The position numbers and the translations under genes were made by a program. The notes beneath the pieces were generated by a model. That model was not told the origin of the DNA, ran no database searches, and saw nothing but the letters and a program-made list of their open reading frames with translations. Shown piece by piece: positions 35,762 through 46,299 of a DNA stretch of 64,000 nt. The stretch is taken from positions 57,115,970-57,179,969 of the forward strand of contig NC_087062.1 of assembly GCF_963678635.1 (NCBI RefSeq), read 5' to 3'. The first letter of the stretch is position 1. The number at the start of each line of letters is the position of its first letter. The DNA comes from Symsagittifera roscoffensis. Taxonomy: Eukaryota > Xenacoelomorpha > Acoela > Convolutidae.

Positions 35762-36326
35762 AAATTTAACCACTTTTCACTAACCTTTCAATTCCTCACA
35801 CTCAAAGAACGTGGTTTGCACTGTTCACACGACGTCATGTTATGAACTAAACAAACACACACGTACACTTACTACAAGTTCATTCAACACCATTACACTC
35901 TCAATACACCAGCACGACAACTTCACCAAAGATATCAATACATTAACTCTAAATCCACATCACCATTTTTTCTTAGCCTCACCTATTTTATTAAAGACAC
36001 TAACTTACAAGGCACCCTCCAAAATTACGATTCCATCACCCAGATGTATATCTTCTGCCCTTAACCAAACTCCTAAACGTAGACGAAACCCGCCCACTAA
36101 TTGTCCCTCATAAATTCCACGAGCCCGTTGAAGTCCCAATTCTAAAATTTATATATAACACTCGCTATAATCACCTAGCACTGAAGAGCACAACATCGTT
36201 AAAGCACAAGAATTGCGTTGGCCACTTCTGCAAACTAAACACATCATTCGTTTGCTATCTAAACTACTAACCTCATCTGATATCATCCACGACGTTTTTC
36301 CCCATGACTTCTTCACCGACGATTAG
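35762..36326 (+). pseudogene. ORF4 C-terminal fragment in element B-C
   Basis: Aligns with the last third of ORF4 in elements A and D, including the YD..TQMYIFCP and LLSKLLTS segments and the stop after Asp-Asp. At least three frameshifts split it. Its retention, when all else is lost, may reflect cis-acting sequence rather than coding. Confidence 0.6.
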
Positions 36327-36489
36327 GTAATATGAATTCAATATTTTTACTAATAAATTCAAACAATACTAACTGTTCGTATTCAATGTTTTCTTTTTTC
36401 TTCATAGGCACAATCCTCAATCATCAACAAAACAAAAAGCAAAATAAAAAATAGAAACTTTTGATCAATTCATAAAATTCTATTAACCT

Positions 36490-36690
36490 ATTCAACAATT
36501 GAAGCAATAAAATTATCCCGTACAAAGCAGTAAATTGATATAAAAATTCTTTTCACCATAGCAGTAAATATTCATACCATTGAAAATGAATTAATAATTT
36601 CAACCCCCAAATCAATCAGTAAACTCTATGTTTTCAAGTGGTAAATTAATACAAACTGTTCATAAATTGAAATAGCAGTACTAGCCTTTT
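36490..36690 (+). repeat. Cluster of AGCAGTAAA motifs
   Basis: Five or so spaced variants of [AG]CAGTAAA[AT] in 200 bases, also found at 16855-17035 and, on the minus strand, at 53335-53520. Confidence 0.5.
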
Positions 36691-36900
36691 GAAAGACGCT
36701 TCTTTATGTTCACTTGACACAAATTCTATCCACAATCGGACAGCTCGCCCACATAGAATTATTTAAAATAATGAATTTAGTTTGTAACTTTCACTGATAA
36801 CAACTCTAACAAATAATAACGCGTTTCAAAGTTTCCTTTAACCAGGTTGGAAAGGAATTATATTATAATCCAAACTAACCAACGCAAGCTTACTGAACAC

Positions 36901-37989
36901 CACAAACCACAACCTAACAGCATGACTAAGAAAAGAAAACCCACGGTACCCAAACTGGGTTAACACCAGCTTAGAACTGGATAAATTATTCTATTATTCT
37001 TTTGGAGACTACTTTTATGTCTGAACACAAAAAAACACCAAAAAGTCGAAAGACAAACCCAAAATAAACAATTTGCTTTTTGAAAAAAAAAATAACTAAG
37101 ACAACAAAAGAAAACACCAGTATTAAACATAGCATGAAAAGTTGAACTAAAAACAGGACCCTCCAAAAAGAGAGCATGAAATTATACCCTCACTTCTGGC
37201 CTAACCCACCAGAAGAGGACGTCCTGAGCATGCTCTATAGGCGGCCTCGCCCACCGTGCTAAATCCACACAAACCACAACCTAACAGCATGACTAAGAAA
37301 AGAAAACCCATGGTACCCAAACTGGGTTAACACCAGCTTAGAACTGGATAAATTATTCTTTTGAAGACTACTTTTAAGTCTGAACACAAAAGAACAAAAC
37401 ACCAAAAAGTCGAAAGACAAACCCAAAACAAACAATTTGCCTTTTGAAAAAAAATAACTAAGACAACAAAAAAAACACCAGTATTAAAAATAGCATGAAA
37501 AGTTGAACTAAAAACAGGACCCTCCAAAAAGAGAGCATGAAATTATACCCTCACTTCTGGCCTAACCCACCAGAAGAGGACGTCCTGAATATGCTCTATA
37601 GGCGGCCTCGCCCACCGTGCTACATCCACACAAACCACAACCTAACAGCATGACTAAGAAAAGAAAACCCACGGTACCCAAACTGGGTTAACACCAGCTT
37701 AGAATTGGATAAATTATTTTTTTGGAGACTACTTTTAAGTCTGAACACAAAAGAACAAAACACCAAAAAGTCGAAAGACAAACCCAAAATAAACAATTTG
37801 CTTTTTTGAAAAAAAAACTAAGACAACAAAAGAAAACACCAGTTTTGAAAATAGCATGAAAAAGTGAACTAAAAACAGGACCCTCCGAAAAGAGAGCATG
37901 AAATTATACCCTCACTTCTGGCCTAACCCACCAGAAGAGGACGTCCTGAGCATGCTCTATAGGCGGCCTCGCCCACCGTGCTACATCCA
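36901..37989 (+). repeat. Three tandem 361-367-base blocks
   Basis: Units 36901-37267, 37268-37628 and 37629-37989 are nearly identical. Each starts CACAAACCACAACCTAACAG and ends in a GC-rich patch with GAGGACGTCCTGA and CGCCCACCGTGCTA. Elements A and D have a single copy. Confidence 0.95.
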
Positions 37990-38626
37990 AGCTTTGTGAC
38001 ACCCACGACTCTATTTTTGACAAGTGTTATTCAAGTGTGAGTAGTTCTTAAAAACAACCGAACTAAATAGTAACACTTTTGCGATAAAAACTAATACAAG
38101 ATCATGACTAAAAAACAAGATTAACAAAAATTTATATATGTAAATAATACAATGCAATATATAGATAATATACAGCGCAAAGATGAGCAGCAAGGAACTT
38201 GATAACCCAATCACACTCCAACTGCGGAATGGTAAACCAACCTGACATGCTGCATACAATCACTACACTCAATGGATTTAAAACACTAGTTGGCATCGCA
38301 GCAAAAGCAATCCATTGCAACAGAACAATGGCCATCTCGATGTTCAATTATACGTACAGATCCAAGTCACCAGGAACTTCATCCAAAGTCGAACTACAAG
38401 CCACATCCGAACAAGATTGAGAATAGCAATGTTCCTATTCTCTAAAATCAACCAGATCAACATTCATCACAATCGATCAGAACCCATAATACGATCTCCC
38501 GAAACTACCGTGATAACATCTCTTCTTCCTAACCCGAATAAAGAATATGCTCGCAGCCTCTAAGGAAAACAACACCATCCATCCTACATTACAATAGAAC
38601 ATTGAAAAACTTACACCCCGGATGGG

Positions 38627-39005
38627 TGGAGCCAGATCTAAACTAGTATTTATCATTGGTTACTAATATGATTTTTTATCTCTATAAAATATTAAATACT
38701 TACCAATCATACTCCATCAAGCTAACATTCAATTTATTTGTAAAGTGTTGAAACTACTTGTAGTTTCAACACCAGAACAATTAGAATTAAACTTAGAATA
38801 CAGTTGTTCTCATTCTGGAACTAACTCGCGCAAACCGGTGTACACTAGATCTATTGAGACTAGGAGATATAAAAGTAGGATTAAGATTGGTATTAGACTA
38901 AAAAGTTGCACGAATCTAACCGGCCGAAAATAAGATAGCGTGACGAGCAGACGGTGTACCTTATCTGAAATTACTCTATGAGTATAGTAGTCCATGCATA
39001 ACTCA
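38627..39005 (+). repeat. 3' LTR of element B-C
   Basis: Starts TGGAGCCA after GGATGGG (weak polypurine tract) and ends CATAACTCA; contains the perfect hairpin TGTTGAAACTAC/GTAGTTTCAACA at 38746. Confidence 0.85.
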
Positions 39006-39295
39006 ACTCCTGAATCACCATCAAGACCCTACTTCAATATTTACGGCATTTTTACGGTTATATTTTAAAAAAGCGCCAAATTAATCGTTTTTAGGCCATT
39101 TTTGGAAAATTATGACTAAAAATTACCAAGTTTTTCTGGCGTGTGCTGCCCCCTCAAAATTAATATGTACTGGCACCAAAACCGCTGTTAAAAAATTATG
39201 AATATCACAAAGTAGTACAAAGGGGTACCCTTTGGGTCGGCAGGGAATTGAATATTTAAGTGGAAAAGCTGCCGCCCCCCCCCTGAAGTCATTAC
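39006..39295. repeat. Right part of the split MITE
   Basis: Continues the alignment broken at 34180: CCCTTTGGGTCGGCAGGG and a run of C followed by CTGAAGTCATTACTC match the right end of the MITE at 39709-40146. Confidence 0.6.
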
Positions 39296-39708
39296 TCATC
39301 TGTGAACAAAATTTTTTCTAGTTTTCAAAGGGTTGCTATGGGCACACCAAAAAAGTTTGTAACTAGTTTAACGAAAAAAAAGTAACTATTTTAACCGCAA
39401 ATAATTTGCAAATACATGTTCCAAAATTTTAGCAGAAAGAAGGCTAGTTGGTGTACCTCTTTCTAATTTAATTTTTAATCGGTTTGGTAGTGCATCGATA
39501 ATGATTAATTTTTGCAATTTGGCAAGATTTTGTACAAACTTCGAAGTCGGCACCATCTGTTTTTTTTTTGATTTTCACATGCCTTCGCATGTTTTGAAAT
39601 TAAAGACCGTATGAAACTTACTGTAAGCGAACTTACTCCGCAGCATTTTGCCTTGAGTTTGCTTAAAAACAGAAAATTTCTTTTCTGAACCTGAACTTTT
39701 ATCGGATC

Positions 39709-40146
39709 CAGGCGCGGATTTAGGAATTTCTCGGAGGGGGGGGGGGGGGGTTGGACGGATTTTCAAAAAAAATTTGAAAAGTTTATCTACTTTTTTTGGA
39801 GGTTGACCAACTTGATTTTCTGAGCTCTCCCAAACCACTATAAAGATCATAATTGAACCAAACTTTCTGCGCCGTAGGCAAATTTTTGAAACAAGATCAA
39901 AAAAGGCGTTTTTAGGCACTTTTTGGAAATTTTCGACCAAAAAATTGCGTTTTTTTTGGCGCGCTAATCCCCCCAACCCCCACCCCCCAAAAAAAATTAG
40001 TATAGATTGGCGCCGAAGGCGTCTTAGAACAAATTTAAGGTCAGTCAGCCAAAAATGGATATCTCAAAAGAGTACAAAGGTCGGCAGGGGGTCGAATCCC
40101 TGAGGGGAAGGGCGTCCCCCCGCCCCCTCCCCTAAATCTGCTACTG
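39709..40146. mobile_element. hAT-type MITE (nonautonomous DNA transposon)
   Basis: The 438-base element is flanked by the 8-bp direct repeat ATCGGATC (39701-39708 and 40147-40154). Its ends are CAGGCGCGGATTTAGG and CCTAAATCTGCTACTG, imperfect inverted repeats starting with CAG. An 8-bp duplication and CAG...GG ends are standard for hAT elements. There is no transposase. A minus-strand open frame through it is incidental. Related copies: 34077-34180 with 39006-39295, and fragments at about 28780-28905 and 49875-50045. Confidence 0.85.
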
Positions 40147-40260
40147 ATCGGATCCTAAATTATCTGTTCACTAATTCATTCTCATTTATCTTGTTCAAAA
40201 AGTTCTTTTTTCTTACTTATGCTGAGCAATTGTTTTCATAATTCAGAAATCAGACTTTAC

Positions 40261-40368
40261 CTCAACCGATTTGGCGTTTATTTCTGCCACAATTTTGTGA
40301 TGACTTTCTTGTCCTTGTGAAATGTTTACTATGCGTTCATTGCTGGTTGAATGCTTAGTAATTTTATC
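40261..40368 (-). CDS. Repeated linker exon, diverged copy b
   Basis: 36 codons; acceptor TTATAATTTAG, donor GTTGAG|GTAAAG, phase 0 at both ends. The end (VAEINAKSVE) matches the SE[ML].AK[AS] end of the LPSKE-type exons at 32741 and 48459; the start has diverged and lacks LPSKE. Lies between the MITE and the LTR retrotransposon. Confidence 0.5.
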
Positions 40369-40580
40369 CTAAATTATAAGTCTCACCTTAGATCGTCAAA
40401 TTGTCTTGACAAAAAGTAGAGTAGAAACAATAGTTAGAAAAGGTATGAATTAATTAGTTGGTTAGATACAAAGCACTGGGTTATTAGAATATATAAATGA
40501 ATCGAACAGCTTAAAGAAATATACCTATGAGGGGAGGTTGAGCTAATCTTATTTTGTTCATCAATATTTTATCTTCTTAC

Positions 40581-40744
40581 TAAGGTCGGTGGCTGATTAG
40601 TATGTATGGTTGCCCTTGATTTTGTCCAAGTCAGCACTTCTGGTTGGGTCGTCTGAATCGTCTTGCCGTAGTCCTTTGGGTACTTGTAGTCCAGACTTCC
40701 TCGGGTGTGCGTATCTCGAGTATCTCGATTTATAATTTTTCAAA
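40581..40744 (-). CDS. Coding-looking segment downstream of the LTR retrotransposon
   Basis: Ends at a strong donor (CCGACCTTA|GTAAGA). Two frames are open: one gives a Tyr/Thr/Pro-rich peptide ending NQPPTL in phase 0 at the donor, which fits the next exon; the other gives an acidic peptide (LRQDDSDDPTRSADLDKIKG) ending in TAA at 40597. No acceptor is clear because the LTR abuts the segment. I cannot choose between the frames. Confidence 0.4.
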
Positions 40745-41458
40745 CTTAAAATGAGAATTTATTCTCTTTTTATAAGTGAAAAGGGCCAGATTAATTTTAG
40801 TATTAGGGCAGAAAAGAAAAATTATTTATTTTTAAAAGATCTGACTGAAGAGAACTGACTTGCTGCTTACTGAGCAAAATGAAACACTGAAGATTTCAGG
40901 CCAGTCCTTTTGCTCGTAAGCATAAACCGGCGGCTGATTCAATCTTTAATTATTCAGGTTTCACCTGCTCCTTTGTTCTCCCTTTTTAATAAGGGAATTT
41001 TCAACTAGTTTTTATTTGATTTTTTCAAATCAAATATCTTCAACTTATTAGTCCCCTTTGATAAAAACCGCAGCCTTCAGTTTGTCTTATTAAAAATTCA
41101 TATTACTCTCTCTGATGCATCATATTGCAGGTGCACCTCTGCTTAATCAAAGCAAGGAGAATTTCAGTGCAGCCGGCAAGACTGCTAAATATTTATCCAG
41201 TTTGTTTCAAGTTAAGTTAAAAGGGACGTATTAATAATCGCCGCCCTTTTAAAATATTGAGCATGAAAAAATGAGAAAAATTGGACAAGTATTTAAAAAG
41301 GAGTGGATTTTATAGTCCTAATAAGAGTAAATCAGTCAATATTTGATTTAGTGAAAAGAGGCTCTAATTTAAATGGCACGCTCCAATTTAGAATTGGGTC
41401 GTTAAATAAACAATTAAGACAATGGTCTTTTGTGTGTGTAGTATTTCGCAATACTACA
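40745..41458 (-). repeat. 3' LTR of family 2 element
   Basis: Matches 46977-47704 with about seven substitutions and one 14-base deletion near 41316 (between two GATTTT copies). In element sense it starts with the hairpin TGTAGTATTGCGAAATACTA and ends in TTCTCATTTTAAG. Confidence 0.95.
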
Positions 41459-41463
41459 ACTCA

Positions 41464-41473
41464 CCCCTTTTTT
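41464..41473 (-). promoter_or_regulatory. Polypurine tract
   Basis: AAAAAAGGGG on the minus strand, five bases before the 3' LTR; the usual plus-strand primer position. Confidence 0.75.
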
Positions 41474-41606
41474 AAAGAAAATTAAGCTGTTCGATTCTTA
41501 CAGTTACCATGGTGAAAATTTAAACACTTTAATGGTTAAATACTATAGTTATAAAATTTAAAGAGAACATCAAACGAAAAAGTTATAAAGATAAGTTAGG
41601 TTTTAT

Positions 41607-42316
41607 CTAGAGCTTCCTTCCGAATTCAAGCTCCACGTTGTATGATCTGAGGATCGCTATCTTCCTCTGTGAAGCCTCTAGTTTTTGTTGCATCTTCACG
41701 ATTTTCTTCTTTTTGATCTTGTTCTTGATTCGTAGTCTGCTCATTTCATCCGTAAGTTGTTGAATGTCGTCCTGCTCTTCCTGTCTGTTTTTTACATGGT
41801 TCGGAAAATCAGTTTTTCCCTCAAACGGGATGGTGACTTGCGTGCCTCCTGCCTTGAGGATTTAGCCGTGTTCCTCCCTCTTCTTTAATTTCCAGAAGTT
41901 GTTTTCGTTCTTTATAACCACTTCTGGCTGAGGTATGAAGTCGATAGGCATCATCGCCTTTTCCATTGTCGTTGAGTTGGCGACTTCAATGAACGATGGC
42001 AGTTTCCATCTGTTATAATTTTTCTTTATTGAGTACTTTAAACTCGTTATATATTTTGGATTTTCTGTATCCAGCTTGGTTTCTCTGCACTTCTGCAGTT
42101 CCAATCTTTGGGTTAAACTAGGAAAATTGCGAGGGTTCTTATTTAACCCGTCGTCCATTGACAAAAATTGAACTGCTACCGGTTTCCGATGTTTCTTCCT
42201 GAGAGGCAGCTTTCTTTTAAACTACTCTGGTGCTGGGTCAGCATTTTGGCAGTTCCAATTCAAAATTGGGTCATATTCCACTTTGCTAAACATCAATGGA
42301 AAATAAGTAAATATTC
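41607..42316 (-). pseudogene. 3' ORF of family 2 element, with in-frame stops
   Basis: One frame runs from about 42316 to the TAG at 41607, interrupted by TAG near 42224 and TAA at 41862. The last 60 residues are strongly charged and coiled-coil-like (EMSRLRIKNKIKKKKIVKMQ). Upstream come basic residues (KLPLRKKHRK) and PIDFIPQPEVVIKNEN. It may be the C-terminal tail of pol left after the RT-integrase deletion, or a separate ORF. No conserved domain recognised. Confidence 0.5.
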
Positions 42317-43516
42317 AAAATCCCGAATTACATTCGGATACTAAAGCTGATTATCAAATCTTTGGACAATGAAGGACAAAGTGTAAAATTGTATGTATAT
42401 AAAAGGTGGAAAATATAATCTTGTGGTTTCACACAAACCCACCACGGAAAACAAATGAAGAAAGACGATCATGGTGTTTATTAACCACAGGAACACAAAT
42501 GAAGAAAGACGATCATGGTGTTTATTAACCACAGGAATAGAGCATTTTCCGACACTGAGTTAAGCTCAGATATTAAACTTATGTAGTTAAAGCAAAAATG
42601 GAAATTTGGGCGTTAATTAATAGTCATAACCAGCAATTTTTGTTACATTTTTTGATAGAAAATAGAAAAGATTTGAAATAGAATCAAATCAAAATGAAAT
42701 ATCGTAGAAAAGGAAAATTAAACAGACAATTTGCAAACTGTGTAATTTTCAAAAAGATAAGTTTATTAGTTTCTCTTTGGTTTTAATCCTCTGCATCAAT
42801 CCATGTTCACATCTTTAGTACAGAAAGTCATCCTGAACTTTATGATGCAAAAATTTAACATAAACAATCTTAAGGATGATGCAGTCCAAATTTCAAAGTG
42901 TGGCTTCTGAAAATTTGTTGTTTTTAAGGGTTTAAATGCCTGCATGTTGTGCATTTTGAACTACCGAATTGATATTCTGGCCAAATTGTGAGGAGCGAAT
43001 CATAAGAGTCTCAAAGGCTGCATACAGCCACCAACAAGCATTTGCGTTGTTGAAAGAATATGGTACCATGATTTTAAAAAAGGCTACATATAGCCACCAA
43101 CAAATGCTGGCATAAATCTGCGGCGGGTCGGGTCGAAAAACGTTGTTCGCCCATTTTATGATAAAGATTTTTGATGAAAATTTTACTCAATGTGTTGAGA
43201 AAAAAGGAGGTGATGTTTCCCTTTTTGATGAATTTCTTCTAGTTTGCATTTTGTAGTTTGAAAACTACAAAGATAATAATTATTGTCATCGGTCCCTACT
43301 TGGGCCCTAAGAAGAAACCGATGGTGCAAATTAACTTCGCAGAATGAGTTTGTTACAATTTTACATTGGCTAGTTCTTTCATCAAAGGTTTCACTCTATT
43401 AATTCTCATTATTGTTCGTAGGGTAATTTGACATTCCCTTAAGTGTAATACTGAATTTTCAGTTAATAAAACCGCCTAAAATAGAAAATATTATAGACTC
43501 GTAAAACTATAATATT
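42317..43516. other. Element interior without recognisable genes
   Basis: AT-rich; two nearly identical tandem copies of a roughly 52-base segment (AATGAAGAAAGACGATCATG) occur at about 42430-42535. RT and integrase motifs are absent on both strands. Confidence 0.45.
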
Positions 43517-43702
43517 TTAAACTCCTGGCCTTTTGCAATTTTTTTTGCAAATATGTTGTAGTCGAAAAACTTTTTTGTCTGAGCCATTGGGTTCCGATCC
43601 CTCTATCTTTATTTGATTTTGAGGTTGGTCCAAAATTGTTAGCGTACTTGACTGTTTTTGATCTCGGTTAAGAATTAAATCCGTGTTCATGCATTTTGGC
43701 AT
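43517..43702 (-). pseudogene. Short ORF downstream of protease
   Basis: A 61-codon polar frame (LNRDQKQSSTLTILDQ). It could be a relic of pol between protease and RT; no motif supports this strongly. Confidence 0.25.
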
Positions 43703-43905
43703 ATCCTTTTGGGTGTCATACAGAACCGCTATTCATTGTAGTATATTTGTAGGATAATACTCGTAATCTTATTTTTTAGTAAGATTAAATTAGATTTAAT
43801 GCTCAGTATACAAAACGTTAGGTAAATTTCACAAACTTAAAGCGTTAAAAAAGCTTTATTGAAAACTTCACATTTATAAATATTTTAAAGCAGGAAGAAA
43901 TGGGT

Positions 43906-44646
43906 TTATTTTATTTCTATGTTTTCAAACGTTTGGCCTATTACACCTTTGCTTATATTTACTTTTGATTCTCTGGAATTTTTAAGTACGATAGGCATTG
44001 ACTTAATTTCATTCTTACAATAAGTGCTTTTTGCATTAATGCCTTTTTGTTCTAAGGACTTATCAATTCTAAACGATGTTTCCGCTTTGAAAACTATGCC
44101 TGCTGGAGAAATTGAAATTACGCGGGATGATTTTGGTGCAATGGTTTTATTTTTATCAAGAAGTACATTTTGATAAAAGCTTAGATATGGATAACTTTTG
44201 CTTCTTATAATACTGATAGGAACTGTTATATCTGGGTATTTTTTTAACTCTAAGTTTAAACTTGGAAAATTTATTGATTTAATGTTGTGAGAAATGAAAT
44301 CCATTCCTAATATATTTAGATCGCATCCGTTCTCGGCTGAAACCCATGCTTTGATTTTTACCGGATTATCAGTGTTTGTACCAAAAGTTGATTCAAAATT
44401 AGTATAACCTATAAGTTTAAGTTTTTCTCCATTTACAGCAACTGTGTTTGATCTAGATTTATTAAGCTGTAGAGGCTGTATTTTACAATATTGTTCATAA
44501 CTGTCAAAATTAATAAGCGAACAAGTTGCTCCAGTGTCTAGTAGAAATTGGGTTTCCAGGCCGTTATTTTTATTTTTGTCTCCAACGGGATGTTGGTATA
44601 AATTAATATATAATTGTATTTTTGGTTCGGACGGAGACTGATCTAG
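43906..44646 (-). CDS. Retrotransposon aspartic protease (pro), -1 frame
   Basis: Open without a stop from the frameshift site to TAA at 43906, about 246 codons; there is no start codon near the beginning, as expected for a frameshift product. FLLDTGATCSLI near residue 40 is the retropepsin active site (LLDTGA). ILGMDFI about 80 residues later matches the conserved [IL]LG.D[FW] of retroviral-type proteases. The frame entered is exactly that reached by a -1 slip at 44646-44652. Confidence 0.85.
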   Translation of the reverse strand, partial: LDQSPSEPKIQLYINLYQHPVGDKNKNNGLETQFLLDTGATCSLINFDSYEQYCKIQPLQLNKSRSNTVAVNGEKLKLIGYTNFESTFGTNTDNPVKIKAWVSAENGCDLNILGMDFISHNIKSINFPSLNLELKKYPDITVPISIIRSKSYPYLSFYQNVLLDKNKTIAPKSSRVISISPAGIVFKAETSFRIDKSLEQKGINAKSTYCKNEIKSMPIVLKNSRESKVNISKGVIGQTFENIEIK

Positions 44647-45740
44647 TTTAAATTAACAAGTTCACACTCATTATTGGTATAGTCTCTTGGAATGTCATCA
44701 TCACTAAAGTTGTGGATCTGGTAAGGTGAATAATAATCGTTATTTTCGTTGAAGGTTTTTTTACTGTTCGACCTGTCACGCGATTGAGAACTTCCCTTGA
44801 AATATGACAAATGCCTGAATTCTTGTTGGGGATTTATATCGTTGAAATTGTTGTCTACTCTTGACCTGTTCTTGCTATAATTATGGTAACTTCTGTTTGA
44901 ATTCTCTCTTAATTGAAGCGAGTCATAATTTTGCTCCTGTTGATCGTTATATTTAAAGCAATGTCTCATCGTATGACCTGACATGCAACACCAGTTGCAA
45001 AACATTGGTTTGTTTTTTTATTTGTTTCTATGCTCATGTGGATTATAAGCTGCGTTGATTTTATGATCTTTCATTAGTCCTGTTAACTCCTTAAGCTGAT
45101 CCTTTATTACTTTTAACTCCAACTTATTATCTATGCTACTGGATGCTGTTCCGATAAACTCACTACTTATTGCAAAACTTAAGTCTTTTGTAGCAATATG
45201 ATCTTTTAATTGTTGCCAAGCTGCGGGTGGATTCTCAATTAGGAATTGATGCGCCTTTTGTTTTAAGCCTGGCGGGCTTAAGCCGCGTACAAAGAATTCC
45301 ATTTTCTTTGCTGTTCTTTGATCATCATTAAAAGTTGGATTAGGCCATCCACGGTCTACTGCAGTGCTTAATCTATGTATGTAGCTTTTAATGAATTCAT
45401 CAGGTTGTCTTTTTATGTTTTCTGCTTCTATTCGTCTCCTATATTTATCCTTATCATCAGTGAATCTATCTATGAATTGATCTCTTATCTCATTCCAAGG
45501 TAAGTTTGCTGCTAATCCCTGATACCATTGAGCGGCTGGACCTCTTAATATTGAACCAAATAAGGCTCTTTGTCTGTTATCATATGCGTCTTGTTCGTCA
45601 CCTGCATCTCCTGGTCTAGTGCCTAGGGAAAATGCTATCTTTTTCTCTACTATATCAAGAAAATCTCTTGCATCTTCATTCGGATCTAAGCCGGTAAACT
45701 TTTCGAGAGCTAAATCTGGGTATGCTACTACGTTTGCCAT
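44643..45740 (-). CDS. Gag polyprotein with zinc knuckle, one in-frame stop
   Basis: ATG at 45740; 240 codons of a helical capsid-like domain (start MANVVAYPDLALEKFTGLD; FIKSYIHRLSTAV as in Gag capsids). Then TAA at 45018, after which the same frame continues to the TAG at 44643. The continuation carries CNWCCMSGHTMRHC, a perfect C-x2-C-x4-H-x4-C nucleocapsid knuckle, then an Asn/Arg/Ser-rich tail. The TAA lies between capsid and knuckle. It is most simply a null mutation, though a readthrough codon is possible. The 5' leader is 1.2 kb. Confidence 0.85.
44646..44652 (-). promoter_or_regulatory. -1 ribosomal frameshift heptamer TTTAAAC
   Basis: On the minus strand T TTA AAC is in the gag frame and is followed directly by the gag stop TAG. 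A one-base backward slip gives CTA GAT CAG, the first codons of the protease frame. TTTAAAC is one of the classical X XXY YYZ slippery sites. Confidence 0.85.
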
Positions 45741-45833
45741 TTTTGTTTAATTCACTCAATGTTTTCTTAACAATATATAAAGGGTTTGGATGTGTTCTGT
45801 ACTGATCAATTGTACGGACTAAAATATTTGTAT

Positions 45834-46099
45834 TTAAGTTACAAGGAAGTTTGCTGGTTTCAATGAATACGAGTTTTTGTTAGATAGATCAATAGTGCTA
45901 TGGGGCTGTTTAAGCTTTTTTAAGATAGAAGTTATCTCTGGGGTATTGCTGCTGGAAAGAATGGTTAATTCGTGAATATTTTTGTGTGGGTGTTTGGACA
46001 AAATTGTGATTTGATCTTTTTGGATATTGGTGATATACCAAATAATTTTTGTGGATTTCTTTTTGAATTTTAGTTTTAAATTAAATGGTGTTGTATTTA
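45834..46099 (-). pseudogene. Leader ORF b of family 2 element
   Basis: About 88 codons, open but without an ATG. NLKLKFKKKSTKIIWYITNI and NTPEITSILKKLKQP align with the ORF at 46300-46584. It is therefore a tandem duplicate of that ORF between it and gag. Function unknown. Confidence 0.5.
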
Positions 46100-46299
46100 C
46101 TTAATAAAAGTTGGTCATAGCATTTTACATCCTTTTAGGGACATAAATAATTATCTAGGGAATGATAAACAATATAAAAAATATTTAAATTTTTCTTATG
46201 AAATTGTTATGATTTTTAATTTTTGTTTAGGAAAATTTTCTGTTTTTAATAAAAAATGATTAAAATGGAAGTAGTTTTGTGCTTTGGTATATTATGATA

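Larger units (their letters stand above)
34181..39005 (+). mobile_element. Nonautonomous LTR retroelement B-C (family 1), complete ends
   Basis: Two LTRs of 379 bases each (34181-34559 and 38627-39005), flanked by the direct repeat ACTC (34177-34180 and 39006-39009), define a 4,825-base insertion. It keeps no gag, pol or envelope-position ORF: only about 1.2 kb of 5' noncoding sequence, a frameshifted C-terminal piece of ORF4 and the long 3' tract with a triplicated block. Such an element could move only with proteins from a full-length relative. Confidence 0.85.

Noticed and set aside
36960-37527. Hydrophobic minus-strand ORFs repeated in the 360-base blocks (also 52843-53049 on the plus strand)
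   Set aside because: They lie antisense in the noncoding block and shift frame between copies; a by-product of A-rich sequence.
39575-39976. 133-codon minus-strand ORF
   Set aside because: It runs across the MITE boundary into flanking DNA and includes the poly-G tract; no coding character.
41303-41485. ORFs inside the family 2 LTRs (also 47513-47812 and 47578-47889)
   Set aside because: They differ between the two LTR copies only where the LTR indel lies and have no start context; incidental.
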